Assembly: GCF_030445035.2 (NCBI RefSeq)
Contig: NC_080680.1
Coordinates: forward strand, 50,171,212-50,235,211
DNA from: Dasypus novemcinctus
Taxonomy: Eukaryota; Chordata; Mammalia; Cingulata; Dasypodidae
Reading direction: 5' to 3'
DNA: 64,000 nt
Below are positions 38,901 to 53,900 of this stretch, in pieces. Numbering within the stretch: the stretch's first letter is position 1; every line of letters begins with the position of its first letter. The position numbers were made by a program, and so were the translations under genes. The notes beneath the pieces were generated by a model that did not search any database, had not been told where the DNA came from, and worked only from the letters and a program-made list of their open reading frames with translations.

Positions 38901-41900
38901 GCACATGCATTTTTCTTTGATCCTGAAAAACTCAGCTCCCCAAAGCAGTGATAATGATGGAACCCTATTTAGTGCCGTTTGTTTTTCATCATTTCAACAG
39001 CCTTCAACCTGAAACATGATAACAACTGCAACACTGATAAACCACCCTTATTTTAATCTGTTTTCTGTTAAAGTAGTTGCCAAGCACTGAGACAGATTTT
39101 TCTGAATATCTTCAAAAGGAAGAAAAAGAAAAGAGTATACAACCCTGTACTTCAGGTTGAGGCCAGCACAATTCAGCACATTTTTATGTTACAGAAAATT
39201 CCAGCAAAAAGGGAAGAGGCCAGCACTTTTAAATCAAGTATAACATTATGTTGGTTCCCATTATTGCCAGTCGTAAAATTAACTTTCTAGGTTACGTTCC
39301 ATTGAGGACAACGATTTCACTAATGAGAATCAGAATACAAAGGAACTCTGTATTTGTTGTGACTTCTACAGCAAACCAAATTATTGCCAAGCTTCAGTCT
39401 TTTTTTAAAAAATACAATTTCAGTGAGTGATATACATTCTAGTATTTACAACTGCAAAGACTATGCAATTCATTAAGCACACCTACTAGGAAATTGTTAT
39501 TACTTCAGTATTATCATTCATCCAGTTGCAACATTTGTTTTCAATTTCTATAAACATGATTGAGTTAGTCCCATGAGTTGAAATATGTTTAATGTCCCGT
39601 GATGCGATACGGTAGTAATGTGCAAAATGAAAAATTAAGAGGCATAAGGGGGCTATTTTGTGCTAAAATCCGTTCCTTGGATGTGTTTAAAAGTTGGCTT
39701 CTCTGATTAATCTGGTGGAGTTTCAGTGCTGACCTGGACTAATACTTCAACGATCTGGCAAAGAAAGACACTTTCATTAGGAAATGTCACAAGTCATTTA
39801 GTTGGGTGCAAGGATAGTACAATATGGACAAAAATTATAGTGAGCTTTTTATACAAATGTCAGCCTGTAACTTGACTGGGTATTATACTTTAGCTTAGCT
39901 ATAATAATAATGCTATTTTATAAACCACAAGTATATAAAAATTGAACGAGAAAAGGACACCCATGAGAATGGCTCGAGTTTTATGACTGAGCCTTATAAA
40001 TTCCGCAGGTGATCATCCTGATAAAACTGATGCGACACTGTTAAAGGCTGTTATTTTGAAACTTTTCTTTCATTCTTTATTAAAAATTAACATTGAACTC
40101 AATGTGCAACAATACTGGGTAGCTCTAGAAAATTTGGGGCCCTCTATTAAAATACTGACCTGTAAATAATTTGGTATTAAGTTCTCTAGCATCTCTTTTA
40201 CCTAGAATGACCATAGGAGTTCTATGGATTCCTTAGACCTAAATTTTCATCTGCCTAAATTGCTTTTAGATATTATTATGCAATAAATAGTTTTAAAAGT
40301 ATTTTTGAAGAAACTGCCATTGAATCACAGAATTCATATCTGTTATTGAGCACACACTACACACTTATTTCATGTAGGGGTTTTGGAGGGAAATTTGGCA
40401 GTATTCATTAAAGTTTCAAGTACACATACTCATTCACACAACACCTCCATTTGTAGAAGTCTGTTATGAAGATATAGGTATACATATGTACAGATGCTTT
40501 GATGCATTGCAGCATTCTTTGAAATAGCAAGATAATTGGGAAAAACAATTCTTATCACTAGGGAAATGGTTAAACCATAAGATATAGATGCCATGAATAC
40601 TATGGAGCAGTTCAAAAGAATGAGGTATAAATACACATTAACAAAAAATGTGTCTAAGACATTGCTAATCTCAGCAATTTATTTTTATACACATTTATGT
40701 CAATGCACAGAAAATGAGGTGGAAAGACACAAATTTTAACAATATTTGCTTCTGAGAAGAGAATGGGAATTGGTACTGGTGGTGGTGGTGCAGCTTTCAA
40801 TTTAGCTGAAGTGTTTGACTTTTTAAAAAAATAAGGACAACATAACTATATAATGATAGAAATTAAAAAGAAATGCAATAGAAAAAAATTAACATAATAC
40901 AAATCATAATTAAAAATCAAGACAAACTTAAGGCTCCAAAAAAGAGACAAAGAAAATGGGACGCATTCTCTCTAGCTAGGGATAACTGCCTTGTCTAGAG
41001 ATGGATTTCCAGGGGAGGGCGTTGGGGTGGCTTTTTTGCAGCAGGGACTTGCCCCTGCCATCCAGTGCTAGCTTCCAAGGAAGGAATAGGAGTCTTCATA
41101 GAGAAGAGAAAGCTTAGAGAGTTAGAATAAGGAAAATTTAGGGTCAGACAATCCAGAACCTTGATTACCTGAGAAAGAAAAAAAATCACTGTACATTTAT
41201 TTGTGTGGCATCCTCTGACTATCAAAAGGAGTTTACACTTTGTCAACAGGGAAGAAGCAGAGAAGAGGAATAGAGCTGCTGCCTCTGACCAGATAAGGAT
41301 CATTGTCTAGAATATGGAGAGGACAAGGGTGACTTCCCCAGGTCATATTTCCTCAGGGTAATTTGTTTTTTCATGATGGGTGAAGGGTACTTTCTTAAAA
41401 GGAATAAGTTGACAAAAAATTAAACTCACATGAGCCGAATCTGGTTTTCTTCATATATGTAGATACAAACAGACATCCTTCAAAGAATTCCGCATGAGCT
41501 TGGCTCCATCCCAGCATTATCTACCAGATTCCCTATTATTCTTAAAATGTGCTGCTCAAGGTAAATTGGAAGGTAATATGTTTAAATAAAGAATACCTGA
41601 ATATGCCACAACAGGCCTCATTTTACAGATGCATTGAGGAGGTGGCTAGGCGAAGATAGAAACAAACTCAGCTGGCCCTAGTAATTGGTAGTGGATTTGA
41701 ATCTTTAGAGAGATTCATGGAATGATGATATGGGAGTACAAGGAATTATATCATTTACCCAGGCTTTCTTTGTAAATGGGATATCAGTTCAATCCATATT
41801 CTAAGTTGTTTAGAACAATTCAAAACTACCTACATGGTGAAAGTCTGTACAACTATTATTACCCAGGCCTGCCATGTAAAGCTCCTCAGGTTTGTACTGC

Positions 41901-44900
41901 TCAATCCAAGTATGTACTCATCACATATTCCTTGCTACAATCTGCTCAGCCTTCACAGCACAATCGCCATGGGCAACAAATGCTATTACTTCTGAGTCAG
42001 GTTGAGCAGAGTAAAACAGAAGAGCCAATGGAAGGAAATGAACTTAATGGTTTTTGAAGCATACTCTAAATAGATCTTTATGTACATGGCCAGGAATTAA
42101 CTAGCTATATTTATGTTAATTCTATCTCTTTTAGAATGTTTTGGCCTATGGATGACTTTAAGTAAGTGTGGTCTGTATGCATAAGGATGACTACTTAAAT
42201 AAAGAAAAATAGAGTTGAGTGTATTTAGAATGATACACTAATCCTATCTGAGGATGAGAGAGGGTTTGCCTCTCCACTGGGGTAATACCAGAGGATAGAA
42301 AACACAGTCAAGAGACTGTGACACCAAAGAGATGAAAGTTAATATTAAAAAATTCAATACAATAATACAAAATGAGAGGTTCAACTTTTATGTATCAACC
42401 ACCAGGCAATGTGCCTCTATGCACTGATGCATTGATATATCCAAGTGCTCTGAAAACACTCTCGGGGCAGTTTTCCTGGGATCTGCCCAGAGATTCTGAT
42501 TTAGTGGATGGGAAGGTTAGGGGTCAGGAATGTGCATTGCCAACAAGTTCTGTAGTGATGCTGATGTCGTTGGTCTCTGGGCCACACTTTGGGTAACAAG
42601 GATAGAGAGGAGACCCCTAACCTTTTCATAAGTAAATGAGGGCAAATGGATGGGTCAAATATACTCATAATTATGTATATGTATATATCTATATTCATGT
42701 GTATATACATAGATAGATAATTAATGAAATATTGATCTCCCATTGATGTAGATTTTTGTCCTTATTGATTTAAAACTTCTATGGAAAGGGGAGACTGCAA
42801 AGCTGCTTTCAAAAATGTAAAGCTTGCTTTTTTTGGAAAGACCAAATATTATCTCCAGATACCTGCAAATATGCAGAATTATCTTGTAATAAAACTCAGA
42901 TGCCAGATGCCAGAAGTCCACCTTGCAAGTTTTCTTTGTAAGAAACAACCCCAGATACCAGCAAATCAGATACCATGTAATAAGACCCAAAAGTATTTTT
43001 CCAAAGAGAGAAAGAAAAATATCCAAGCAATACAACCCTGATTGAAAAGACACAATACAAAGATAAGAGAACTATTTTTAAGCTTCATTTTATGACCAGG
43101 GGGCAAGCAAAATAGTTTGAAATAGAAAGTTTTCATGCTGATTACATGAAATCAAAACACACCCTTTTCAAAGGCATCCAAACATGTTTTTTAATGCTGT
43201 CAATTTTATGCCATGAGTTTTAGTGTTCTTTCAGTCTGGGAATATTTCAAAATACACTGGAGGTACAGCTGGGAAAACTCTGTGATACCCCTGTCCAGAG
43301 CTCAGCTATTAGGTTATAAAAATATTTTCACATTTCCTGCAGATGTCTAGATTCCTTTCTTTGCTAGTAGTTTTAATTCAGAACTCATTATTGACAGCTG
43401 TTCACTCTGATAGACCCTAATTGCTCTTTTACCAGACTCAGCTGTAAGCAGGGTGATTTCCTTTCCCATATAAGAGTATATTACATATAAACAGAGGGAG
43501 GAAAAAAAATACCAATTAACTAAATACGTGTGCATAAAATGAGGCATTAGGAGCTCTGATCAAGTAATGTCTCTAACTGTAATACAGGTCAAAGGAAATT
43601 ACAGCACTTATAGTTTATATTATTAAATATAATTATGTGAAAATACTCATATGCACTAAAATATATAGATAAGTGGCAGCATCTGAAAGTTTACCCTTTT
43701 TATTAAGGGAAGTTATAAATGATTGTATCTGAGTAATAGGCAGAGTATTTAATCTGCTGAAGGATGAACTCAAGGCACTCTCTTTGACGTGAACTACATA
43801 ATAGCTAGAATTTGAGATGCTAGCCATAACTGCCATCATGCAGGAGGAACCTGGGATCATTTTGCTGTGCGGGTAACATTTTCTCTGGAGAGAAGGGCTT
43901 CTGGGGACATACCAACTCTTCCTTCCAACCACTAACTTTGCTAAAAGAGGAATACAAATTCAGGGAATTCAAACCTATTTTCTCTGGAAGATTCTCTTCA
44001 AAGGCAATGCCTCATTTTCACAGCTCCCCAAGAGATGTGGGAACAGCTGGGCAATGTTCATTCCATCAAATGCCTCGCCAGCCTCACTCACGGAGTCTAG
44101 GCCAATTTTGGGACCCCAAGCTGCCTTCCTTAGTGGACTGGAACCCCCCAAAGAGGGGTAAACCAAGGGCTGGATTCAATGGAGGCCATATAAGCAGCAA
44201 GTATACTGTGTTTGAGAAGAGCAATAGCTTGTTTTATTTGCTCTCTCTCTGTTCCGGAAATGGAAGGAGCATGGTGATTAGGGATGAGCAAACTGCTCCT
44301 TAGTGAGGAACCCATTCAAGGAAAATGAACTTTTTCTTAACACCAGGGACACTATATGTGGCTTCCCTTTCTGGGGGCACTAAATGCATCTCTTTGCAAA
44401 CTTAATCTACCTCATATAGGGAGGAAGATGTTGGGAATGGGATGCTTATTACTGACAATTCTTAGGGAAGCAGCATACATTTTCCTTAATATCATCCTCA
44501 ATGCTAATTAGAATGCAAGCTTCAGCTTCAACATTTGCAAAAGCTGACATAACCAATATGAAATATCCTGCAGGCTTGGTGCCCACAAAATCTAGTTAAT
44601 AGCCTACTCCCAACATCCCCCCAGTCCCCACTCCAAGTGAAAGTGGAAAACCATTTTAATCATCACTTAAGAATAATGCTATTACCTTTCATATTTTTTA
44701 CCTACAGAGAAGATCATCATACCATTCAGAATTTTCCCATGGTTTTCCTCTTGGCATTGCAGTGGGTTGTGACACTTCTATTCCAGTGTTTGCTTATCTA
44801 TCAAATATTTGAGTGCCTATTTCATGTGTGGCATAGTTCTAGGTGAGAGGGATGCAATGGGAAATTTGCAGATGCCATTTCTGAACTAATATCTCTAATA

Positions 44901-47900
44901 GTTGCAAGCATAGAGAAGAAATTCAGGTTTTGCCTGTGGAATTAAAGGCTGACCACACCTATAAAGCCCAATTTTTTTTGAAGGTTCACTTTTGACTTTT
45001 GATTAAAATAGTTTATAATTAAAAAATTGGCTGAGGTGATGAAACTATTTTATTTTCACAAAACAGACTCATGTAATAGTTCATGAAAGCATGACAGGAA
45101 ATATGTCTCAGATGTGATGTACTTGCTTGGCAAATGGAAAGAGCATGGTGGGCTTTAGAGATTCAAAATCTGACTCTTCCACTTGCAAACTGTGTGGTAT
45201 TATGTAATTTAGTTATTCCCATTGAATCTCCTGTTTTCTCGCCTATAAAATACAAACGCATTCTTTAAGGTTGCTGTGAGGCTATAGTAGGCAAAATGAC
45301 TTTTAAATAACTTTCTCAAAAATATTAATTTCTTTATTCTCCATTTCATATTAATTGAGGACCTAGCGTTGAATGTCTTCATCCAACAGAATGAACATGC
45401 AACCTTTCTGTTTTTTCATGGTTTATAAATCAAGACTTACACTAATGAATTTATGAAACCAATATTCCCAATAATAAACCAGAGGCTGGTTTCTAGCCTC
45501 AGAATTAAAAAATTGAGTCAGATTTTGGACTTAGAAGGGACTTTAGAGATGATCTAATCCAGTGTTCTCAAAGTGTGGCCCTCTGACCATACTTTGCAGG
45601 AGGAACATCTGGGAACTTTGTAGAAATGTACATTTTTGAGGCCTCACCACTGACCTCCAGAATCAGAAACTCTGTGGGTGGGGCCAATCAACCTGCATTT
45701 TAACAAAGACCCCAGATGACCTTGATGTATGCTAAAATTAAGAGCCACCCTTCCAAGATAATCCCTTTATTTTTAAGGTGGAGAGTCTGAAGACCAGAGA
45801 ACTGCTCATTAGGAGTAAAATCAGATCTCCCAACTTCTGGTGCAGAGCTTTGTGTCAAATTCTCTCTTCTTCCCCTTTCCCCAAGGAGCACTTACTGCTT
45901 ATTGCATCATTTGGTCCTTTCATATGCATATGACAGCTATAGGCTTTTTCTTATTTGACTTCCATTAAATCAATATAACAAATTAACCTAAGCTTTCCTC
46001 TAAAAAGTCCTTGCCTGTTGCTCACTTCTCAAGGCTAGTGAACAAGCTCACTCCTAGGATGCCTGTGCTATTTTGTGGCCTTTGTTATTCCAAAACAACC
46101 AGTTATTTTTGTTAAATAACTTAATAAACTGACTAGATAAGGTTACAAAATGAAGGAGTTGCCCTTTCTGTGAAAAGTTGGCTGAATGCTTTGGAAAGAT
46201 GTAATAAAAATGAGTCCTCTCAAAAACACACACGCATATACACAAACAACAAAAACCAAAAATTTACTGCTGAATTAGGTAAGGGTGAGCCAACTGTAAA
46301 TTTCTAGAAAGAAAAAAAAGTGTAAAAACCTGGAAGAAATGGATACTTAGGTTGCTTCAAAAATATCATAAATTTCTTTTTCTATATTAGGTAACATTAA
46401 ATCTGTTAATCACAAATTATACTCAAAGATAAATCTAAGTCCTAAGGTTAAAAACTGATGAATAGAATGCACACTTAAATATTGAAACTTACCAATTGTT
46501 CACATAACCTTTTTAGGGTTTACTGCTTTAACTGAGCCTTTTCCTAGCTGACCAAGTCTTAAATGAACACCCAGACAAGAAGGTTTCTTCTAAAGGATCT
46601 CAATTTTTAGATATCTTCATGGTTATTGTTAAAAGCAGTTTGAAAGCGAAGCCTTATTGTTTCGCCTCTGGGCTGCATAGCTTCATGCCCTGCACAGTTT
46701 AGTTTCAATAAATTTTATTGATTATATTTATTTATATATTGTATTGAGTGCTGCTGATTGATTACTCAGTTATATTTAGCATTTCATTGTCCTGTTTTAA
46801 CAAGATGAGGCTAATTATCCAAGTTACAGGAAATATTCTTTTATAATAACACTTTTTAGATTCCTGAGAGAAATCCCAAGAAAAAAGAGTTCATGTTTAA
46901 ATAAGTTTTGGCAATTCCCTCTTGGAGAGTCAGAATAGAAATTAATATTTTATAGGGTTGAGAAACCCTGCTCTAAAGAAACCAGTTTAAATTAGTTTAA
47001 CCCATAATTGATTACTCCCTACTAGTATCTATTAACATAGTGCTCATTATGAGCACATACATTATGAGATATCTCAAGTTTTCTGAGTGCCTTGCCTGCT
47101 TATATTCAGACTATTTTTCTCTTTCCATAGGTCGCCTCTCATACTTTCAGAATTCCGAATGGGCATGAAAACCCTTTGTCATATTACGTACGCCAATAGT
47201 TGGTAAGGTCAGCATTTGGATTTGTAAAATTTGGGTTTGTAAAATTTGGATTTGTAAAATTGCTTTTTAAAATTTCTCTTTTCTTTCTTTAAGTCTAAAT
47301 TCAGGTGGCAAAACATTTCTGAATATATTTCTTCTTTTCTAGATCAAAAGAAGCAAGCTTTCGCAGGGGGGCGTGAAGCACAGGATATTAAGTTACAAGG
47401 AGCAGTGGAGTCTACCATGAACCTAGCCTAAAATATTAACATTTAATTTAAAAAAATGGATTGCTGAATATAAAGAAAAGTCTGGAAGTCAAATTTTGCT
47501 TTTGGCCACAGTTTTGAGTGCAAGCGCTATAAAGAGGGAGGTGACTTTGTTACTCTGAAATCATTTTAGCTCTAAGACTCTAAAACTTCAGACTTAGGTA
47601 GATTAGAGCTGCTGCTGCAGATTACAGCAGCATAAGAGATGGAGTCCAGGGATACTCAACCTGGAGCTGAGAAAGTAGTAATGAGTGGCTTTTATATTAA
47701 ATATGTCCATGGAAATCGAACATTTATCTGAGATAAGACTGCCCATGCTATTAAAATGTCACATGTTGAGTGGCAGTTATGAAATGAGTTTCTTTAAAAC
47801 TGAGTAAATAAATTGCCATTGAACATTGAAATGCTGATAACTGAAGCTGGGGGATGGGTCATGGGGATTATTATACATTCTCTCTTCTTTTGTGTATGTT

Positions 47901-50900
47901 TGAAAATGTCCGAACTAAAAATGTTTAGGAAAAACAGCCTCTTTCCCTCCCTCTTAAAATAAAGCTATTTCTAAGCGCAGGCTCCCCAGTAGAGAAATGT
48001 AACAGAGGATCTTGTTTGAAGCATTAACCTAGTTTCAAAAGCTGAATTGGACCCCAGCTGCTTGTGTCATAGCCAAATTGTGACATAATAGAGCTTTAAC
48101 ATGAAACTGGACATAAGTTCTACTTGCTACAACTGCCCATATGTACATGCAGGCAGAAAGTTAAGCAAGAGGTACAAAGACCAATTTAGGAATTGCTGTA
48201 ACTTTGTGCATTATAAATGCCACAAAGACTCACTCTAAAAATGACTTCCAGGCAGAATTATTATTTCAGATTTCAAAACTGTGTTTATTCCTAAGCCTTT
48301 AAGGAATATAAACTCAACAACAAAGGCATACATACTTAACTCTTATAATTGAGCTACACTTACAGAGGTTATTATTGAATTCTGGAAAAAGTTTAAGTAA
48401 GCATGTGGCTTTATTATTGTACCCTACAAATCATTAAGCTTGAGTTTAATTGAACCAAGATAACAAGAGAATTGAGGTTGTAGTACATCAGAGAAAAGAG
48501 ACTGAAAACAAGGCCATTTTCAGACATAAAAGAAGAGGGATAATATGGTAAGCATAGGTTATAAAGGATTTTTACGGTTTGTAACAATATTGAGTATGGT
48601 TTTTCAAATGTAAATAATGAACATCAGTCCAGACTGAGCAAGACTCTCTGTCCAATTGACTGGAAATGGAGTCAGGTTGACTTTGACAAAGTGAGGGTTT
48701 TCTGAAGATATAGAACATGGATCAAAGTTTGGACTGAAGTTGAAGTTTCTATAAAACCAAAATTCCTCTTCCTCCTCATCATTGTAAATAAGCACAAGTA
48801 AGTACAAATTTTACCCAATTTTCCCATGTAGAGAAGATGCCTTTTCAAATAACCAGAATTCCCACCAACATAGATTGTTCACTTTCTTGGACTTCGCAAA
48901 GGTGAGTGATTTGCACAAGATCACACAATTTTAAGGAAATGCATCTCTTTATGTATTTAGATATATAATTGCCTGACGCTAAGTATGCAATGAAAAACAT
49001 GGAATCCAGAGTTGATCTGATTAGCACACACTTAAAATAAAGGCTTTAAGATCCAGGAACTTCATTTTTTCACATTTTAAAGTTCTCTACCATGTATGAA
49101 CTTATTTGGAAAGAGTTTGATTTTCACTAGGATCCCAGGAGTTGTGTGAAAAATGGCTCATTTTGCGAACATCTGTGGTCCTCTTCTGACCACATTAAAG
49201 AAAAACCGAACCACCCTGGGTCTTGATAACATTTAGAAGCTCAAATCTGAGACCTATGGAGGTTACCTGTTATATATATTTATCTTCAATATGTGTCTAT
49301 GGAACTTTACACGAGCTCATTCTTAAAAGAGAATATAATTAAAAACAAACAAACACACAAACAAATCTCTATTCAGGCAAAAGAGAGGTCAAATCTTGCT
49401 CTAAGTTCCATCTCAGTGATGAGAGAGGGCTCTGCTTACTTAGTACTGATCTTTATGGCCAAAGACCATTCAGTGAGGTGAAAATTAGATAGAAAAAGAC
49501 ACTCCTACCCACATCTCTTATATATAAATCTGGGATAGTTATGGCCCCAAGAGGAAAAAACCAAAACAGGAAATGAAACCAGGTGGTAATGGCAATAGAA
49601 AATAAAATTAAAAAATCAGTTCTTTTGAAATAAATTTAATGGACTTTTCCTCTACTTTCTTAACAATTTCATAGATTGAAAAAAGAACCTGTATTTTGCA
49701 GTGGACTTAGAGGTTTTGCTCCTCTCATCCAGCCTGGTGCAGGAAATTCACATGGCACTTAGCCAGGCTAATGAGAGTAGAGCAATGAGAAGGAAGAGGC
49801 GAGATGAAGAAAGACTTCACAGGCAAATCAATGTCATATTCAGAGTCAAACTGAGGTGTGATAGGATAACATGCTCAGTAAAGAGTCTTAAGACTTTTTC
49901 TCGGTATGTTCTATGCTTCCAAAGAGCCTTTTTGTTTTCTTAATTTATCATCCTTTAGCTTGTCTTCAGCACTAAGACTGCTTAGGTATGCAGGCTTTAC
50001 TTCAAAAGGAATTGTCTTCTGATTCTGGTGTCACTTCATACATTTCTGCAACAAGAAATTCTCTCAGCAGCTATACTTACTTTAGACACTCCAATGTGCC
50101 TTATTAATGCTACTTATCAAGGCAAATGGTTTAAAAATACTTACCAACATTTGTTTATTTATATGAACAATTTCAGAGTTTTGTAAAGCTAGACTTCGAC
50201 ATATAACAAACACTGTGTGTGTGTGTGAAAGAAATATAAATGATTCCAGCAGATGGCACGGTCAGAAGCAAAGGGTTTTGCAAGTGCAAGAAATAGCACA
50301 AATCCCAATTCAGACGACTGAATGGCTATAATTCTAACACATCTACAGTACAATAAAGAAGGTCATTTACATTATGTTAAGAAATAGAGGGGCAGATTCC
50401 TATCCTTTGGAAAAGTGTTACACAAAACAGGTATTTGAAACACAGGTTATCATTGGACAATATACGACACATGGCTTTTATTTTGTTCCAGCAGAAAATA
50501 TAGACAGCTTCCTTTTTTTTCTTTGCTTCCAACTTCATTCAAAAGAAGAAGCAACAATAGCATCTGCTGGACGTAGCTGGGGCCTGAGATGTGGAAACTG
50601 TGGATGACGAGCCTCCCAGGCATAGGGACACTAAAAACCTCATGTTACAGCCGTGGCACAGCTGGCTCATGCTCCAGTGTGAGCAGCGGATACACAAGGC
50701 AGTCACTGGGAACCTGAACCAGAGCAGGGTGGCCGAGACAGCTTGTAAAGTAATTTTTAGTTGCCTTAAGGGGTTTCCACCAGGACAACTAAAGGCATGA
50801 CTGCAAAGCTGGATGAGTTTATCTCTGACATTTTCTCCTCTCTCTCTGGCATGCCTCTCCCAACTTCCAACCCTACCCCCCTACTTACCTGGGCACCCAG

Positions 50901-53900
50901 TACTGTCAGGCTGCTCCCTGGAAACCCAATGGCCTGTCTTTCAGTCTTTCATGGTCCTGAAGATTATGACATTTAATTGGTTCTAAGGCTTCAAAATTAC
51001 CTACTCTGATAACCACTGTAAGAAACATAACGCTTCCTCCCATTATACATACAGGTAGTTTCTGGTTGTTTTCTTAATACTCATGGAAACTATTAAGGGG
51101 ATTCTTCAATCAAATTAATTTGAACCAATGTAAAAGGACCATAACACATGGGACCCACAGTCTGAAGACTTGAGTCCTTTGGGAAACTTGTCAACTTTTG
51201 AGGGTCTCAATTTATTTTCTCATTTCTGCAACTGAGAAAGAGAGAGAGAGAGAGGGAGAGGTGGGGCTGGGGGAGGTAGTCTGGGAGGCTTGAAACGTCC
51301 CTTAGTACATATTTCACTGTAAATGAATCATTCTTTTGGAATGTTTTTGAACTAATAAGCTTATTAACTTAATAAGTCTTGAATTTGAGTAAGATGTGGA
51401 GGAAATATTTTAGAAAAGGAATGAAGGAAAGGGTAAGGAATATAAGGTTTTTCCTATCACAGTAAGTAAGAGGCTATTTCAGCACAAAAACCAGATCACA
51501 ATTCTGAAAGAAATTAAGTAGACTTTCTTCCATTTTCTTATTTTTTTTCATAGATTGACAAAAGAACTGCATTCTGGGGTGAGCTTGGAGGTTTTGGTGC
51601 CTCCATCTGTCCTTGGGAGGAAAATTCATATTCATTTAGTGAAGCTGATCAGAGTGGAAAAGGAGAGATTTTAGTTCAGCAATGTGGTAGATTAAATGAG
51701 GTCACAGATTATTTGCTACTCCTCCCATCAAGAGGTGGAATCTATTTCTTTGACCTTGGAATTCTGGCTGGTCCCTGATTTTCTGTGATCAAAATAATGC
51801 AATGGAACTGATACTTTGTGAATCCCAAGGCTTGGCACCAAAAGACTGTGAAGCTTTCTCTATTGTTCCCTCAGAACCCTGGGACCACCATATCAGGGTC
51901 AAAGACCCTGGACAGAGAGGGTGCTAGCCTTGCCAGTTCTTCCAGCTGACTGTGAAAGAGTGAGTTCAGGAAAGACCATCCGAAGTCCCCTCCAGTCAAC
52001 CACGGAATTATGAGAAATAATAAACCCTTGTGGTTTTCAGCCACTAAGTTCTGGGTTGGTATTTGCAGGCAGCAATGGCTAGCTGATAGGTAACACCCTC
52101 CATTTCAGAATGGTCACTGACCCACAGGCACATTGATGGGCCAGAGAAAGAAGCACAGTTGAAACGTTTTTATACATAACTCAATGCTCAACGCCAAAGC
52201 AAACCAAACCAAACCAAACGAACAAATACAGAAAAAGAGACAGAAAAAGCATAGTTTCTCCTAATATTCATAATTATCATAATCCTCTCCTTTCAAATGT
52301 TAAAAGGAATTTGAGCAAGTAGCCTTTTTAGCTTTTATCATCAGAATGGAAGAATCATTTTTAATCCTGCTCTGCTCTATCTTTTCTATTCAACATTTTT
52401 GTTTTTAATCTGCTTAGATATATCATACACCAAAGATTTTAGGTGCACCACAGTGGGCTGATAAAAGTATTAACTGCTGCCTCTCCTCTGATGGAATGAA
52501 CGATAGAGAAGGATTTTTGCAGGTTCTTTTTTTGCAGGAGGAGGTATAATGGAAAGAGACAGAAAATGAGAGGATGGTGGGAAAAAACAAACCAAACCAA
52601 ACCAAAATGTGTTTAAATATCTCATGAGAAACTTACCTTCAGTAACATTCTGTGATTTAAAATAAAGTATGCTGAACCAGAAATATATATCCCCCAAAAT
52701 CAAAGGGCAAGGGATTTCAGAAACCTGCAAGCTTGGGCGGGGAGCTAGACCTTATGATTCACTTTCCTTCCTTGCACCTCTGGATTTCATTTAACATTGA
52801 GAAAGGGGACAAGGCTAAATCATATGCCACTTAAGGTCATTCTTGGCACTGATTGTTTTGAATTGCTGGAATGGAAGAAATACTTAACAAGTATGAATAC
52901 AAAGCAATGTGACTGATGCACCCTAGCAAAAAGACTAGCATTTATCAACCTTAAATTGTGGCCCTTAAAGGAAGCCACTTTGGAAGGCTGAAGATTTATT
53001 GCAGCAATCCTGCATGGTATGGTGCAAAAATATTTTTGGAACTTGTTTTTTTTGGCAGATTTTAGCTTCTTTTTGAATTCTTTCATCGGGTCAAATCTTT
53101 GTCTTTGAAGGTGGATTTAATTTTTTTTTCAAATGCCAAGAGACATCTAGAACCAACTCTTTGGTCTGTAAGTTGACAACCAAGGCAGGAAAAACTGTTA
53201 GATAATATTTCAAGTAACGAGCATGGTTCTCTGTATGCTTTTAAAAAGGATACAAAGGTTCTACAAATGTTTAAAATAAGGATGCCATTAAAACATTTCT
53301 CAAGGTGAAAGCTTTAAGGAAGGCTATCATTTGGGTGCATACATTCTGTCATAATCAAAAAAGAGTTTCATTAAGGCATAGCAGTGGTTCTCAGCTAGGG
53401 GCGTTTTGCACCAAATGGGACATTTAGTGATGTCGGAAGACATTTTTGGTTGTCACAATAGGATGAGGAAGGTGTTGCTACTGGCAACTGGTGGACAGAG
53501 GCCAGGAATGCTGCTAAACATTCTATGAGGGAAGCGGACTTGGCCCATTGGTTAGGGCATCCCCCTACCACATGGGAGGTCTGCAGTTCAAACCCTGGGC
53601 CTCCTTGACTCCGTGTGTAGCTGCCCATGTGTAGTGCTGATGCGTGCAAGGAGTGCCATGCCATGCAAGGGGTGTCCCCCGCGGAGGGGAGCCCCATGTG
53701 CAAGGAGTGCGCCCTGTAAGGAGAGCCGCCCAGCACCAAAGAAAGTGCAGCCTGCCCAGGAATGGTGCCGCCCACAAGGAGAGCTTACACAACAAGACGA
53801 CGCAACAAAAAGAAAAACAGATTCCCATGCAGCTGATAAGGATAGAAGCAGTCACAGAAGAACACACAGTGAATGGACACAGAGAGCAGACAACAGGGAG

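Noticed and set aside
43633..44303. Open frames of 99 and 121 codons on opposite strands in the big intron
   Set aside because: No homology that I recognise, no codon bias, and they are as long as expected by chance in 64 kb.
50513..50800. Second CTCF-like site or small gene near 50560 ('gcatctgctggac')
   Set aside because: The reverse complement lacks the required GGC after CCAGCAGAT, and the overlapping open frames of 69-77 codons have no support.
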